This document shows, in pieces, positions 52,089-61,425 of a stretch of DNA of 64,000 nt. This DNA comes from JAZKAR01 sp040389065 (GTDB taxonomy: Bacteria; Pseudomonadota; Gammaproteobacteria; Burkholderiales; Casimicrobiaceae). The position numbers and the translations under genes were made by a program. Positions within the stretch are counted from its first letter, which is position 1. Every line of letters begins with the position of its first letter. The notes under the pieces are model-generated. The model ran no database searches. It saw only the letters and a list, made by a program, of their open reading frames with translations, and was not told where the DNA came from. Location of the stretch: assembly GCA_040389065.1 (NCBI GenBank), contig JAZKAR010000028.1, positions 71,651-135,650 on the forward strand, given 5' to 3'.

Positions 52089-53147
52089 TTAGGAATTAGC
52101 AGCGGCTAATAAACTTTGCCAACACTCTAAAAAAAGCTCTTCATCTTCTCGCTGAGAATCACGGTCTGCATTCCATTTTGCTAATTCTCCACGCTTCCAG
52201 GTTTCTGCAATTTGCGGATGAATATAAGATTTCTTACAAATGGTTGGCGTATGGCCTAATAGAGAAGCAACGTATTTAACCGCAGTGTTATAAGCGATTT
52301 TTTGTGCATGTGAAGTTTCAGGAACAGGTAGGGTACGAAGTAAGGCAAATGTTTCTTTGCAAGCTGCCCATGTGCGAAAATCTTTAGCTGTAATTGAAAG
52401 GCCTGTTATTTCTTTAAGATATTGATTCACATCTTCAGAGTGCACGGCATGAATATTGCCTTCTTCATCTTCATATTTAAAAAGCTGATAACCAGGAATT
52501 TCTTCACATTGCCGTACAACACGAGCAAGTTTTCTATCATTCACATCAATATACCAAGGCGTTCGGTTTTTACCTTTAAATTTAAAAATTATGTGGCTAC
52601 CGTCTACGTTGGTATGTTTTTTGCGTAATGTGGTAAGACCATACGTATTATGCTCTTGAGCATATGCAGCATTCCCTACACGAATATATGATTTTTCCAT
52701 AATGCGGATTAACGCGGCGAGTACGCGGCTACGTGTTAATGAACGTTGAGCAAGATCATGATCTAAGCGCGCACGCAACTGTGGCAAGCAGGTACCAAAC
52801 TCAAGTAAACGTTCAAATTTACTAGCATCTCGAATAGCCCGCCATTTGGAATGGTAGCGATACTGTTTACGGTTTTTATTATCTATCCCCGTTGCTTGTA
52901 AATGCCCATCTTCATACGGGCAAATCCAAACATTACGCCAGGCAGGAGGAATTGCAAGCGAGCGAATACGCTGAAGCAGGGTAGCAGAAGAAATGCGTTC
53001 GCCGTCAGGAGAATAGTAAGAAAAACCTTTTCCTCGTCTCCTGCGGCTAATGCCAGGAATAGTATCGTTAATGTAGCGCAAAGAGGCCGCTTCAGCAGCA
53101 AGTTGACATGTTTCGTTATAGGTACTTTCAGTAGGAGTGGCTGTCAT
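52089..53147 (-). CDS. DNA topoisomerase IB (poxvirus type)
   Basis: 352 residues. N-terminal GISRRRRGKGFSYYSPDG and LAIPPAWRNVWICPYEDGHLQATG, and the catalytic domain with KFKGKNRTPWYIDV and the active-site Tyr in CKKSYIHPQIAETW. The catalytic pocket is of the tyrosine-recombinase type. It relaxes supercoils without ATP. This class is common in bacteria beside, not instead of, type IA enzymes. Monocistronic. Confidence 0.92.
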   Translation of the reverse strand: MTATPTESTYNETCQLAAEAASLRYINDTIPGISRRRRGKGFSYYSPDGERISSATLLQRIRSLAIPPAWRNVWICPYEDGHLQATGIDNKNRKQYRYHSKWRAIRDASKFERLLEFGTCLPQLRARLDHDLAQRSLTRSRVLAALIRIMEKSYIRVGNAAYAQEHNTYGLTTLRKKHTNVDGSHIIFKFKGKNRTPWYIDVNDRKLARVVRQCEEIPGYQLFKYEDEEGNIHAVHSEDVNQYLKEITGLSITAKDFRTWAACKETFALLRTLPVPETSHAQKIAYNTAVKYVASLLGHTPTICKKSYIHPQIAETWKRGELAKWNADRDSQREDEELFLECWQSLLAAANS

Positions 53148-53490
53148 AGTACTATATCCACTATACGTTAATAAAAACGCTAATAAAAATTAAAAACAGC
53201 CAAGTAAAATTTCTCTTGAAAATTCTCTTTTAAGAGATGAAAGAGTGAGGTTAAAGTTACCCTCTTTTAGGTGTTTGTATAACTGCAAATATCAACACGC
53301 GTCAGGTGTCGCACATACTTGTATTTGATAGGCTGAAGATTCCCTACTCACTTTAAAAGCTATCAAGTTCACACGTTTCTTTTATTGAGAACAGTCAACT
53401 TAAACAAAAATAATGGTGTACGTTCATTCTTGCCAACTAACAGATATTTTCTATAGTATGTTTTGATTAGCAAGCTCTTAGGATTGTAAT
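53148..53490. other. Divergent promoter region
   Basis: 343 bp between the topoisomerase IB and cysE genes, both transcribed outward. No gene, no repeat of the families described. Confidence 0.4.
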
Positions 53491-54234
53491 GTGAATGAAG
53501 AAACTCTTTGGAAAACGATTCAGCAAGAAGCGGTTATAGAAAGCGAAAATACGCCATTGCTTGCGCCTTATCTGGTTAAAAAAGTGCTTAAGCATGAAAC
53601 GTTAGGAGCTGCATTAGCAAGTGTGCTTTCTGTTCAGTTAACTACTTTCGATATTACATTTGATAGCTTTTATTCATTATTTCTCGAAATAATAGAAAAA
53701 TATAAAATAGCTGATGCCGCTGCAGCGGATATTTTCAACATTACATCTTCAAATTCTACTGGGCCTAATGCACTTGCAGTATTTTTATCTTTTCGGGGTA
53801 TTCAATCAATTCAACTTTATCGAATAGCGCACCAAGTATGGAGTGAAGGCAATAAAGTATTTGCAATACTCCTTCAAAACTGGGGAGCACAAATTTATGG
53901 AGTTGACATACATCCAGCAGCTTTGATTGGAAAGAGATTATTTGTTGATCACGCGATCGGTATAGTTGTTGGAGAAACCGCAGTGATTGAAGATGATGTA
54001 TCTATTTTTCATGGCGTAACGCTTGGAAGTACATTGCAAAAATCAGGTGATCGCCATCCAAAAATTCGTCGCGGTGCAAAGCTTGCTGCTAATGCAACTA
54101 TTCTAGGAAATATCGAGATCGGTGAAGGTGCAGTAATTGCAGCAGGAAGTATAGTTCTGCATTCCATACCGGCAGGAGCTGTTGCAGCTGGCATACCAGC
54201 AAAAGTGATTAAACAGCGCATTGCAAACGATTAG
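53491..54234 (+). CDS. cysE: Serine O-acetyltransferase
   Basis: 247 residues from GTG 53491. Helical N-terminal domain (CysE-N) then left-handed beta-helix hexapeptide repeats with GIQSIQLYRIAHQVWSEG, GAQIYGVDIHPAALIG, FVDHAIGIVVGETAVI and GVTLGSTLQKSGDRHPKI, the catalytic His in the last. It makes O-acetylserine for cysteine synthesis; the C-terminal tail probably binds CysK. Confidence 0.95.
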   Translation: MNEETLWKTIQQEAVIESENTPLLAPYLVKKVLKHETLGAALASVLSVQLTTFDITFDSFYSLFLEIIEKYKIADAAAADIFNITSSNSTGPNALAVFLSFRGIQSIQLYRIAHQVWSEGNKVFAILLQNWGAQIYGVDIHPAALIGKRLFVDHAIGIVVGETAVIEDDVSIFHGVTLGSTLQKSGDRHPKIRRGAKLAANATILGNIEIGEGAVIAAGSIVLHSIPAGAVAAGIPAKVIKQRIAND

Positions 54235-54396
54235 CACTCGCGTAGCCTATTATTAAGCAAATGCTAAATGGCCATTTGCTTAGTATATTATCTGCTTGGT
54301 ATATTATCAGTTGTATACCAAGCTATTTAAGCAGCTTCCACACTAATGTAATCGCCTGGATTGGATTTTTGTATACGCTATAGCGCAGCTTTATGC

Positions 54397-56484
54397 CTAA
54401 TTTGTAGGCCTAAATACCGTATGTACTCCAGGAATTTTTCGAAGTTTATCCATTAGCCAGTCGGGTGCTTGACCTCGAGTAACTTCTACGTGAAATTGCA
54501 TTAACGCGTGCTGACCGCGCGAAAGAGTGTTTACTCCAACCACATTAATTTTAAGTTCAACTAATATTTCGGTTAGGTCACGTAATAAGCCAGGGCGATC
54601 TTGGGCTTCAATTTGCAGGGTTAATACAAAATGGTTTTGTTGAAGTGTTGCCCAGTCAACAGGAATGGTACGTTCAGGATGTGTCGTTAGTAAACGTTTA
54701 AAATTGGGGCAACTTTTACGGTGAATAACAATGCCTTTACCCTTTGTTACGTAGCCATAAATTGAATCGCCAGGAGCCGGCTTACAGCAACGTGCCAGTG
54801 TTGTTAGTAAATTGCTAACTCCGCTGATAGAGCCGCTTGAACTAACAGGATCAGGGCTTTGAGTAGCTGAAGGAAGAGGAAATGCCGTGCGCTCATCAGG
54901 GGTTGCAGGTGCGGGATGTAATATTTTAGTCGTTTCATGCTTTTCAGCATTTAAATGCTCTTGTTGAGCTTGGTGCTGCCTAAACCATTGCCTTACTTTA
55001 GATTTTGCATGATTTGTTTTTAAAAAAGCAAGCCAGTCCATAGAGGGCTGACCATCTTTTTGAGTGGTGATTGAAACACTTTGACCATTCTGCAATGGCG
55101 TATCTAAGGGCACCCACTTGCCATCTACCGTGGCTCCTCGGCAGCGATGGCCTAACTCAGTATGAATACGGTAAGCAAAATCTACAGGTGTAGCATTTTG
55201 GGGTAAGTCAACGACTTTACCTTCAGGCGATAGTACATAAATGGTATCTTGAAATAGAGGGGTTTTAAGCTGCGTTAACCAGTCAGCTTCAGTGCTTTCA
55301 TCGCCGCGCCATTCCATTACTTGCCGTAACCAGCCAATTTTTTCTTCAAATTGACTTGAAAACGAACCGCCACCTTCTTTATAACGCCAATGAGCGGCTA
55401 CTCCATGCTCGGAATCTTGATGCATCTGATAAGTACGAATTTGAATTTCAAGTGTTTTATGACCATCACACCACACTGCTGTATGAATCGACTGGTAATT
55501 GTTAGCCTTGGGTTTGGCAATATAGTCATCGAACTCCCCAAGAATAGCAGGCCATCTATCGTGAACGCGGCTTAAAACGGTATAGCATTCTTCTAGTGTA
55601 TTCACTAAAACACGAACTGCCCGAATATCATAAATTTCTTCAAGGGGCACATTTTTGCGAGACATTTTTTTATAAATACTATAAATATGTTTCGGGCGGC
55701 CTGTTACTTCGCCTTGAATATTTAACGCTTTTAAGTCGTCGTTCAGCGTTTGAATAATGTCTGAAATATAGGTTTTACGGTCTTCTCGGCGCTCGTCTAA
55801 CCCTTTAGCAATCGTTTTATACGCATTGTCATCAATTAATCGCAAGCTTAAATCTTCTAGTTCCCATTTAAGCTGCCAAATGCCCATTCTATTTGCTAGC
55901 GGTGCAAATAAATGCAAAATACGTTCTGCTAAAGTAAGCCTTTCGCCATCGTTCATTAATACTTCTTTACTAACAGCATAGCGTAAGGCCTGGGTACGCT
56001 CTGCCAGCTTAATAAGTACAACTCTGAAATCTTGTACCATGGCTAATAGCATTTTGCGTAACGTTTCAGCCTGTAAGGCGCCTCCTCCTTTACTTTTTTC
56101 ATGAAGCGTTTCAATTGCGCGCATGTCGTGAACGCCTTGCACCAAATCAACGAGAGCTGCATTACTATGGAAAAGGCGGCCTGTTCGCCAGTCTTCGAGG
56201 CGCTCTTTAGGTAGGCAGTAGGGCAGACCTAACATAAGTGCAGCGATCAGTGTGTCTCGATCCATTTTAAGGCCAATTAGAACGGCAAATGTTCCTAAGA
56301 CGCGACCTAACCAACCTTCTCCTTCTGTCGTAAGATGAGGTTCATACCAGGGGGCAAGAGCCAAAACCGTATTCTCAAATGCATCACGATCACTTTTAGG
56401 ATACGTAGAGGCAGTTTCTTGAAGCCAGGTTTTAATACTTGTTGAATCAAAATTTTGAGGGGCTGAAAAGGCCACGGCAACCAT
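54397..56484 (-). CDS. relA: RelA (p)ppGpp synthetase
   Basis: Start at ATG 56484 after GGGAGA (695 residues; E. coli RelA is 744). The hydrolase domain lacks the HD motif, the sign of a mono-functional synthetase. Synthetase EFDDYIAKPKANNYQSIHTAV, with the ExDD motif of RelA; TGS FAYRIHTELGHRCRG; ZBD/CC region ARCCKPAPGD; ACT domain RPGLLRDLTEILVEL. It is ribosome-bound and activated by uncharged tRNA. It connects with the DksA-like protein at 49 kb. Confidence 0.95.
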   Translation of the reverse strand: MVAVAFSAPQNFDSTSIKTWLQETASTYPKSDRDAFENTVLALAPWYEPHLTTEGEGWLGRVLGTFAVLIGLKMDRDTLIAALMLGLPYCLPKERLEDWRTGRLFHSNAALVDLVQGVHDMRAIETLHEKSKGGGALQAETLRKMLLAMVQDFRVVLIKLAERTQALRYAVSKEVLMNDGERLTLAERILHLFAPLANRMGIWQLKWELEDLSLRLIDDNAYKTIAKGLDERREDRKTYISDIIQTLNDDLKALNIQGEVTGRPKHIYSIYKKMSRKNVPLEEIYDIRAVRVLVNTLEECYTVLSRVHDRWPAILGEFDDYIAKPKANNYQSIHTAVWCDGHKTLEIQIRTYQMHQDSEHGVAAHWRYKEGGGSFSSQFEEKIGWLRQVMEWRGDESTEADWLTQLKTPLFQDTIYVLSPEGKVVDLPQNATPVDFAYRIHTELGHRCRGATVDGKWVPLDTPLQNGQSVSITTQKDGQPSMDWLAFLKTNHAKSKVRQWFRQHQAQQEHLNAEKHETTKILHPAPATPDERTAFPLPSATQSPDPVSSSGSISGVSNLLTTLARCCKPAPGDSIYGYVTKGKGIVIHRKSCPNFKRLLTTHPERTIPVDWATLQQNHFVLTLQIEAQDRPGLLRDLTEILVELKINVVGVNTLSRGQHALMQFHVEVTRGQAPDWLMDKLRKIPGVHTVFRPTN

Positions 56485-56962
56485 TGCAAAAATCTCCCTG
56501 TTTTTAGACTGGCACGCTACGCATAAAAACATATAATCGCACACTTTACATTGTGTAAAGCAAGCTGTTGAATTTAAATATGTAACTAAATGCGCTCTCT
56601 GCAACAAAAATCGTATGCCTATGCTATGCGTAGCGCATGTCTCTCATTGGCTTTTATTTGGTTGATGAACAGTGATTCAATTATTTTTCTTAAAGTGCTT
56701 TGGCATACGTTTGTCTCATCTAATGTTTTTGCATCGCCTACACTCTTTTATTTTTACCAGAGAATTATTTTTCTATGCGCTTCCATGAGCAATTGCTAAA
56801 TAAATATATATAACATTTAGTTAGCTAACGTATGGTTGAGTAATAGATAGAAAATGTGACTATATAAATGTCTTAAATAACAGTAAAACAGGGGTGCGTA
56901 AGGTTTCCTATGCGCTTAGGTTTATGATACCGTTATCTTATGTCTACTTAATGAGATCAAAA
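56485..56962. other. Divergent intergenic region
   Basis: 478 bp between relA and the small secreted protein gene. An open frame at 56590-56799 (hydrophobic, no ribosome site) is probably chance. Confidence 0.4.
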
Positions 56963-57328
56963 ATGAAAATAAAATGTGGGTTTGCTTTTCTTCTGCTTTC
57001 AGCCCAATGTTCTGCTGCTACGTTTACTCAAGCGCAGCTAGAGCGGGCAGTCACGCTTTCTTATATGGCAGGTGTATGTTCAGAGTTATCTCATATTGCT
57101 GATTTTCAATTAAAAAATAAAATAGAAAATGGCGATACATTTATTAAAAAAGCAGTAAGTGATCGTGCTGCATCCATTGGTATTGCTGGCGATAAGCTAA
57201 GTGAGAGTTGTAACCAAACACTTGTGGAATATGTTGCCTTAGCTAAATCTATAGAAAAAGATAAAGCTATCGAAAAGGGTGTATCTTCATCAGCTTCTTC
57301 TAATGAAAAAAATAAGGCAAAGAAATAA
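56963..57328 (+). CDS. Small secreted protein
   Basis: Preferred start ATG 56963 (121 residues). Signal peptide (IKCGFAFLLLSAQCSAA), then a helical domain with two cysteines (AGVCSELSHIADF, LSESCNQTLVEYV) likely disulfide-bonded, and a Lys/Glu/Ser tail. Periplasmic; no family recognised. Confidence 0.6.
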   Translation: MKIKCGFAFLLLSAQCSAATFTQAQLERAVTLSYMAGVCSELSHIADFQLKNKIENGDTFIKKAVSDRAASIGIAGDKLSESCNQTLVEYVALAKSIEKDKAIEKGVSSSASSNEKNKAKK

Positions 57329-57377
57329 TTTAACTTACAAAGAATGTAAGCGTGTGGATAGCATCGAAATCATAAGC

Positions 57378-57482
57378 TTAGAAGTTACGCGGGTGATTTC
57401 ACTCAAGTCATGAGATGCCCTGAGTACATAGAGTGCGGTAAGTAGTCAATACGCCGAGAAAACCCAATTGCGTAGCCTCTAA
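57378..57482. repeat. Palindromic intergenic element, family A copy 8
   Basis: Left TTAGAAGTTACGCGGGTGA, right CAATTGCGTAGCCTCTAA. Interior ACTCAAGTCATGAGATGCC and GTACATAGAGTGCGG match copy 1, defining a subfamily with copies 1 and 2. Confidence 0.75.
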
Positions 57483-57501
57483 AGCTATTAAAATGTTCTT
57501 G

Positions 57502-57548
57502 CAAAACGCTATGAGCCAGGAAGCATTTGCCTGGCTCATAGCGTTTTG
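57502..57548. repeat. 19-bp perfect hairpin
   Basis: CAAAACGCTATGAGCCAGG and its exact complement enclose AAGCATTTG. The + strand continues TATAAG with no T run. It could be the terminator of the 56963 gene, or a solitary palindromic repeat. Confidence 0.6.
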
Positions 57549-58045
57549 TATAAGCGCGCTCAAAAAAATAACTAAAATCAGGCGCGTTATTTCACTGAAA
57601 ATAGGTTTGTAAACGTATTGGCACTATAGCGTTTAATTGTTTGATTGAACATGCGTATAAAAACAAAATCTGTTGCGTATAAAGTTAAAAAACGCTCTTA
57701 TTTTTTTGCAAATTTTCTGTATAATCGCACTCTTCGCAATAAGAGCGATGGTTGCCGAGAAATGTAAAAAACTCTTACAACTCAGCTGCTTGCGCAACAT
57801 AACTTATAAAATTCTTTTTGATGGAAAATAAAAATAGTTAGATAAAAATTATTTGTTTGCATTGTTTTCTTTTTATTTCAGTAATTTAATATGAGTCATG
57901 TTTGACATATCTGAAAATAAATAATTTTAAAAAATGTTGCTCGGGTTTGTTGCCATTCACGGTAGTGTGCGTTGTAGTTGTGTTTTCAATACTCTGTATT
58001 TGTAAAATATGTATTGATATCTTTTGATGATGTAGGAGTCATGCC
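57549..58045. other. Long leader/promoter region of the decarboxylase gene
   Basis: 497 bp without a gene. An extended -10 (TGTATAAT near 57718-57725) gives a possible start near 57,733 and a leader of about 310 nt. CGCTCTTATT and AATAAGAGCG arms flank that promoter. The long leader could hold post-transcriptional control, but no known riboswitch was recognised. Confidence 0.45.
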
Positions 58046-59200
58046 ATGTCTGTTGTCTCTGCTCCAGAGAACCGTTTTTTTACCACAGAAGAAATTAGCC
58101 TTAGTTTCAGTCATGTGCGTGAACACATCCAAAAAGGGTATAACCGCCCTTTTTTAATTGTAGATTCATCGATCGTTCGTAATAAGTCAAGACGCTTTAA
58201 AGCTTCTATGCCAATCGTGCAGCCCCATTTTGCGGTGAAATCTAATCCTGATCCTCGTGTGCTTAAAGTGCTCATTCAGGAGGGGGTTGGGTTCGAAATC
58301 GCTTCTATTGCTGAGTTAGATATTCTGCTTGATCTTAATGTTCGCCCTGAAGAAATTTTTTATAGCAACCCAATGAAATCGCGTGCTTATATTGAATACG
58401 CGTGGGAAAAAGGGGTGAAATGGTATGTGATAGATTCCGTTGAGGAGTTAGAAAAAGTATTTAGCGTATCACCTGAAGCAAAAATGTATGTACGCTATGA
58501 TACTTCTAACGTTGGTAGTGATTGGCCACTTTCGGGTAAATTTGGCGCATTTCCTGATGAAATTACTCGCATTATTCAGCATGCAAGTGAGTTAGGCGCG
58601 CAATTAGAAGGTGTTACTTGCCATGTAGGGTCACAATGTTTAAATGTTGATAATTGGGTACAGGGTATTCGGCGTGGTAAAGCAATTTTTGAAGAAATGC
58701 GTGAAGCAGGATTAACGCCAACTTTAATGAATTTAGGGGGAGGGTACCCCGTTCAGCATACAAAACCTATTCCTAGTATTGAAACCATTGCCAGTGCCAT
58801 TAATGCTGAATTAGAAGATGTGCCCGAAACTATACGCGTTATGGCAGAACCTGGGCGCTATCTGGTATCAGATGCTGCTTATTATGTGTGCCGTGTAGTT
58901 GGTACGGCAAGCCGTGGTACAAAACGATGGATTTATTGGGATGCAGGCGTATTTGGCGGCGTTATAGAGACCACCGAGGGGCTGCGCTATACGATTGAAA
59001 CTGATCGTGTGGGTGAGCCGATAGAGTGGACAGTAGCAGGCCCTACCTGTGATTCTGTCGATATTTGCATGCGAGATGTATTATTGCCTTGTGATTTAAG
59101 AGAGGGCGATTTTATTTATATTAAAAATTCTGGTGCTTATACAACGGCGTATGCTAGCAATTTTAATGGCTTTCCGCTGCCTGAAGTAGTAGTGTTGTAA
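58046..59200 (+). CDS. Type III (alanine-racemase-fold) PLP decarboxylase, ornithine/diaminopimelate type
   Basis: 384 residues. PLP Lys in HFAVKSNPDPRVLK; GVTCHVGSQCLNVDNW (His stacking on PLP); LGGGYPVQH; MAEPGRYLVSDAAYYV; and the C-terminal catalytic segment AGPTCDSVDICMRD with the acid-binding DSxD. The AGPTCDSxD segment and short length fit ornithine/lysine decarboxylases of this fold more than LysA. It would make putrescine or cadaverine. Monocistronic with a long leader. Confidence 0.9.
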   Translation: MSVVSAPENRFFTTEEISLSFSHVREHIQKGYNRPFLIVDSSIVRNKSRRFKASMPIVQPHFAVKSNPDPRVLKVLIQEGVGFEIASIAELDILLDLNVRPEEIFYSNPMKSRAYIEYAWEKGVKWYVIDSVEELEKVFSVSPEAKMYVRYDTSNVGSDWPLSGKFGAFPDEITRIIQHASELGAQLEGVTCHVGSQCLNVDNWVQGIRRGKAIFEEMREAGLTPTLMNLGGGYPVQHTKPIPSIETIASAINAELEDVPETIRVMAEPGRYLVSDAAYYVCRVVGTASRGTKRWIYWDAGVFGGVIETTEGLRYTIETDRVGEPIEWTVAGPTCDSVDICMRDVLLPCDLREGDFIYIKNSGAYTTAYASNFNGFPLPEVVVL

Positions 59201-59277
59201 TTTTTTTATAATTATTTCTACACATTTCCTTTTCAGAAAATGGGAAGGAAATGAAGCTATACAATACATACACAGGC

Positions 59278-59306
59278 AAAAAAAAGCCCGGTCTTATGAA
59301 CCGGGC
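59278..59306 (-). terminator. Rho-independent terminator of the phasin gene
   Basis: On the minus strand GCCCGGT and ACCGGGC form a 7-bp GC-rich stem with loop TCATAAG and then eight T, 24 bp beyond the phasin stop. Confidence 0.85.
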
Positions 59307-59329
59307 ACACAACATCAAGCCGTTAATGA

Positions 59330-59992
59330 TTAGTTAACAGCTTTCTTATTGCCCTGTGTCGCTGCGTTGGACTGGGTAGCCGCTGCCGCAGTGTTTTGTG
59401 CTACTGTATTATTGAAGTGTTGAGCAGCAGAATTTGCTGTTTGTGTCGCATGTTGTTGCGCTTGCTTCACAGTATTCAGTGTTGCGCTAACAGCAGCTTT
59501 TACGCCTGCTTCAGCAACTTCAGCAGCTTGGCGAGTAGCTTTTTGCAAGCCATCTAATGCTGCATTACCTGCACTAATACCGTTTTTCAATGCATTAATT
59601 GCAACTTCTGAACCAGCAGGAGCTGAACGGCTTGCATTATCAACCCATGTATTTACATTTTTTTGATACTGTTGAACGCCTTGCTCAAGAACCTTGCCGA
59701 TTTCTTGTTGAGTAGCAGTCGTTGCTTCATAAATTTTACGAGCGTAGCTTGATACGGACTCTAATTGATTTTCAACTGCTTTTTGGCGCCATCCTGCCCA
59801 TCCTTGAGCATCTTTAGTAGTAGGCAATGTTTGCAATTGTTTAACTTGATCTTCTAAGCTTTCTTTAGCAGCATTGATGCTGATATTGCTGAAGCGTTCG
59901 ATATTTTCAATAGAAAGCTGGCTAAGTTTGATCCACTGATCTAAGGCTGCTTTGTTTAGTTCACTAAATTGTTCTGTAATTGGATTCGACAT
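59330..59992 (-). CDS. phaP: Phasin (polyhydroxyalkanoate-granule protein)
   Basis: 220 residues. N-terminal phasin_2-type helices (EQFSELNKAALDQWIKLSQLS), amphipathic throughout, and a C-terminal Ala/Gln/Asn/Thr-rich tail (NTAAAATQSNAATQGNKK). It coats PHA granules, implying PHA storage in this organism, although no phaC is in the window. A strong terminator follows. Confidence 0.85.
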   Translation of the reverse strand: MSNPITEQFSELNKAALDQWIKLSQLSIENIERFSNISINAAKESLEDQVKQLQTLPTTKDAQGWAGWRQKAVENQLESVSSYARKIYEATTATQQEIGKVLEQGVQQYQKNVNTWVDNASRSAPAGSEVAINALKNGISAGNAALDGLQKATRQAAEVAEAGVKAAVSATLNTVKQAQQHATQTANSAAQHFNNTVAQNTAAAATQSNAATQGNKKAVN

Positions 59993-60174
59993 CTGTATGT
60001 TCTCCAGGTGAATTATGTTGCGTTATGCTGTGGTGCAGCAATTCAGGTTTTATTCTATTCTTAATGTTTCAAAGAGTCAAATAACAATTTTGTTTTTTTT
60101 AAAGGGTAATTGAGTTAATAGACTTAACTTACGCCTAACTATTGGAATTAACGTTATATAATTTATTAGAATGA

Positions 60175-61425
60175 TTAATTCGGGAAAATAGATTTAATAG
60201 TGTCTATTCTTTCACATAATAAGCGAGCGCGAATATTAGAAGGTGGGGTTGTATGAATCCAAGACTGAATACTAAGGCTTTTTAAGCGATCAAAAGAGTG
60301 TTTAAGTAATAAAAATGTTGAATTATAGGCTGAAAAACAAGCATTATATTTATTTAGCATACAAAGTAATCTATAAAGACGTTCAAATTGATCAGGGCGG
60401 CGCATTCCATCAATACGCTCAAACCATTCTACAATACGCTCAGGATGTAGTTGATTATCTAGTACATTCAATGTTTCTATAAAACATTGCTGAAATTGAA
60501 TAATATTTTTAGGCCAGCGTAAATGCAAGGCATAATCTCGGCACCGATGTTGAAAATGCGATAACAAAAAAGCTTGATTCAATCGGTATTTTTCTTCTGC
60601 ATATAAAATGCTTGTACAAAGCGCTAATGTAAAATCATATTTGCTTTCTGGCGCTAATGCTTCGCAAGTCGAGTGAGCTACATTAGCGGAGTGAGCTATA
60701 TTAGCGAGTTGAGTAGAAAAATATTGAAGCCAATGTAAAAGGGTAGACCCACTATGGGTAATAGATGTATTTAATAAATAGCCTGGATGATTCCATGCTG
60801 TATCTAGCTCTTTCCAGACACTAGCAAGTGCGCCAATGCGGTGTAAAATTTCTAACATACGATGAGGGTAGGGTGATGAAAACCCTTTTTCTAGTTCTGT
60901 GTAGACTCTTTCGGGGCTTAATAGCGTTAATTCCCCTTCTTTAACCATCTCAATCAGCAATATTTCGGTTTCAGGGGCGACTTCAAAATCAAACCGTGCT
61001 GCGAAGCGAGCAAGCCGTAATACTCTTAAGGGGTCATCGCGAAAAGCTGGGCTTACATGGCGCAAAACGTTAGCGTTTAAATCATTAACCCCTCCGTAAG
61101 GATCAATAAGCTTACCATTTTCATCTTTAGCAATAGCATTAATGGTAAGGTCTCTGCGTTTTAAATCGTCTTCTAGGCTCACATCTGGCGCAAAAAAGCA
61201 TTCAAAACCGGTGTGGCCTGGGCCAACTTTTTTTTCGGTTCGAGCCAGCGCATATTCTTCATACGTTTCAGGGTGTAAAAAAACAGGAAAAGCTTTACCC
61301 ACAGCCTTATAGCCCAACGCTAGCATTTCTTCAGGCGTAGAGCCAACTACGACCCAATCTCGATCTTTAGAGGGATGCCCTAATAATTCATCCCGTATTG
61401 CGCCTCCAACCTGATAGCATTTCAT
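60175..61425 (-). CDS. cca: tRNA CCA-adding enzyme with degenerate HD domain
   Basis: 416 residues. Class II nucleotidyltransferase head: QVGGAIRDELLGHPSKDRDW, RRDLTINAIAKDENG, and ERVYTELEKGF. The position of the HD phosphohydrolase (E. coli HDLGK) reads CTSILYAEEKYRLN with no HD motif, so phosphatase activity is probably lost. A segment with repeated AHS (IAHSANVAHS) is encoded by tandem GAGTGAGCTAYATTAGCG DNA at about 60672-60709. It overlaps rmuC by 4 bp. Confidence 0.92.
   Translation of the reverse strand: MKCYQVGGAIRDELLGHPSKDRDWVVVGSTPEEMLALGYKAVGKAFPVFLHPETYEEYALARTEKKVGPGHTGFECFFAPDVSLEDDLKRRDLTINAIAKDENGKLIDPYGGVNDLNANVLRHVSPAFRDDPLRVLRLARFAARFDFEVAPETEILLIEMVKEGELTLLSPERVYTELEKGFSSPYPHRMLEILHRIGALASVWKELDTAWNHPGYLLNTSITHSGSTLLHWLQYFSTQLANIAHSANVAHSTCEALAPESKYDFTLALCTSILYAEEKYRLNQAFLLSHFQHRCRDYALHLRWPKNIIQFQQCFIETLNVLDNQLHPERIVEWFERIDGMRRPDQFERLYRLLCMLNKYNACFSAYNSTFLLLKHSFDRLKSLSIQSWIHTTPPSNIRARLLCERIDTIKSIFPN

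Noticed and set aside
56590..56799. 69-aa hydrophobic open frame upstream of relA
   Set aside because: No ribosome site and no recognisable domain; composition as expected in AT-rich DNA.
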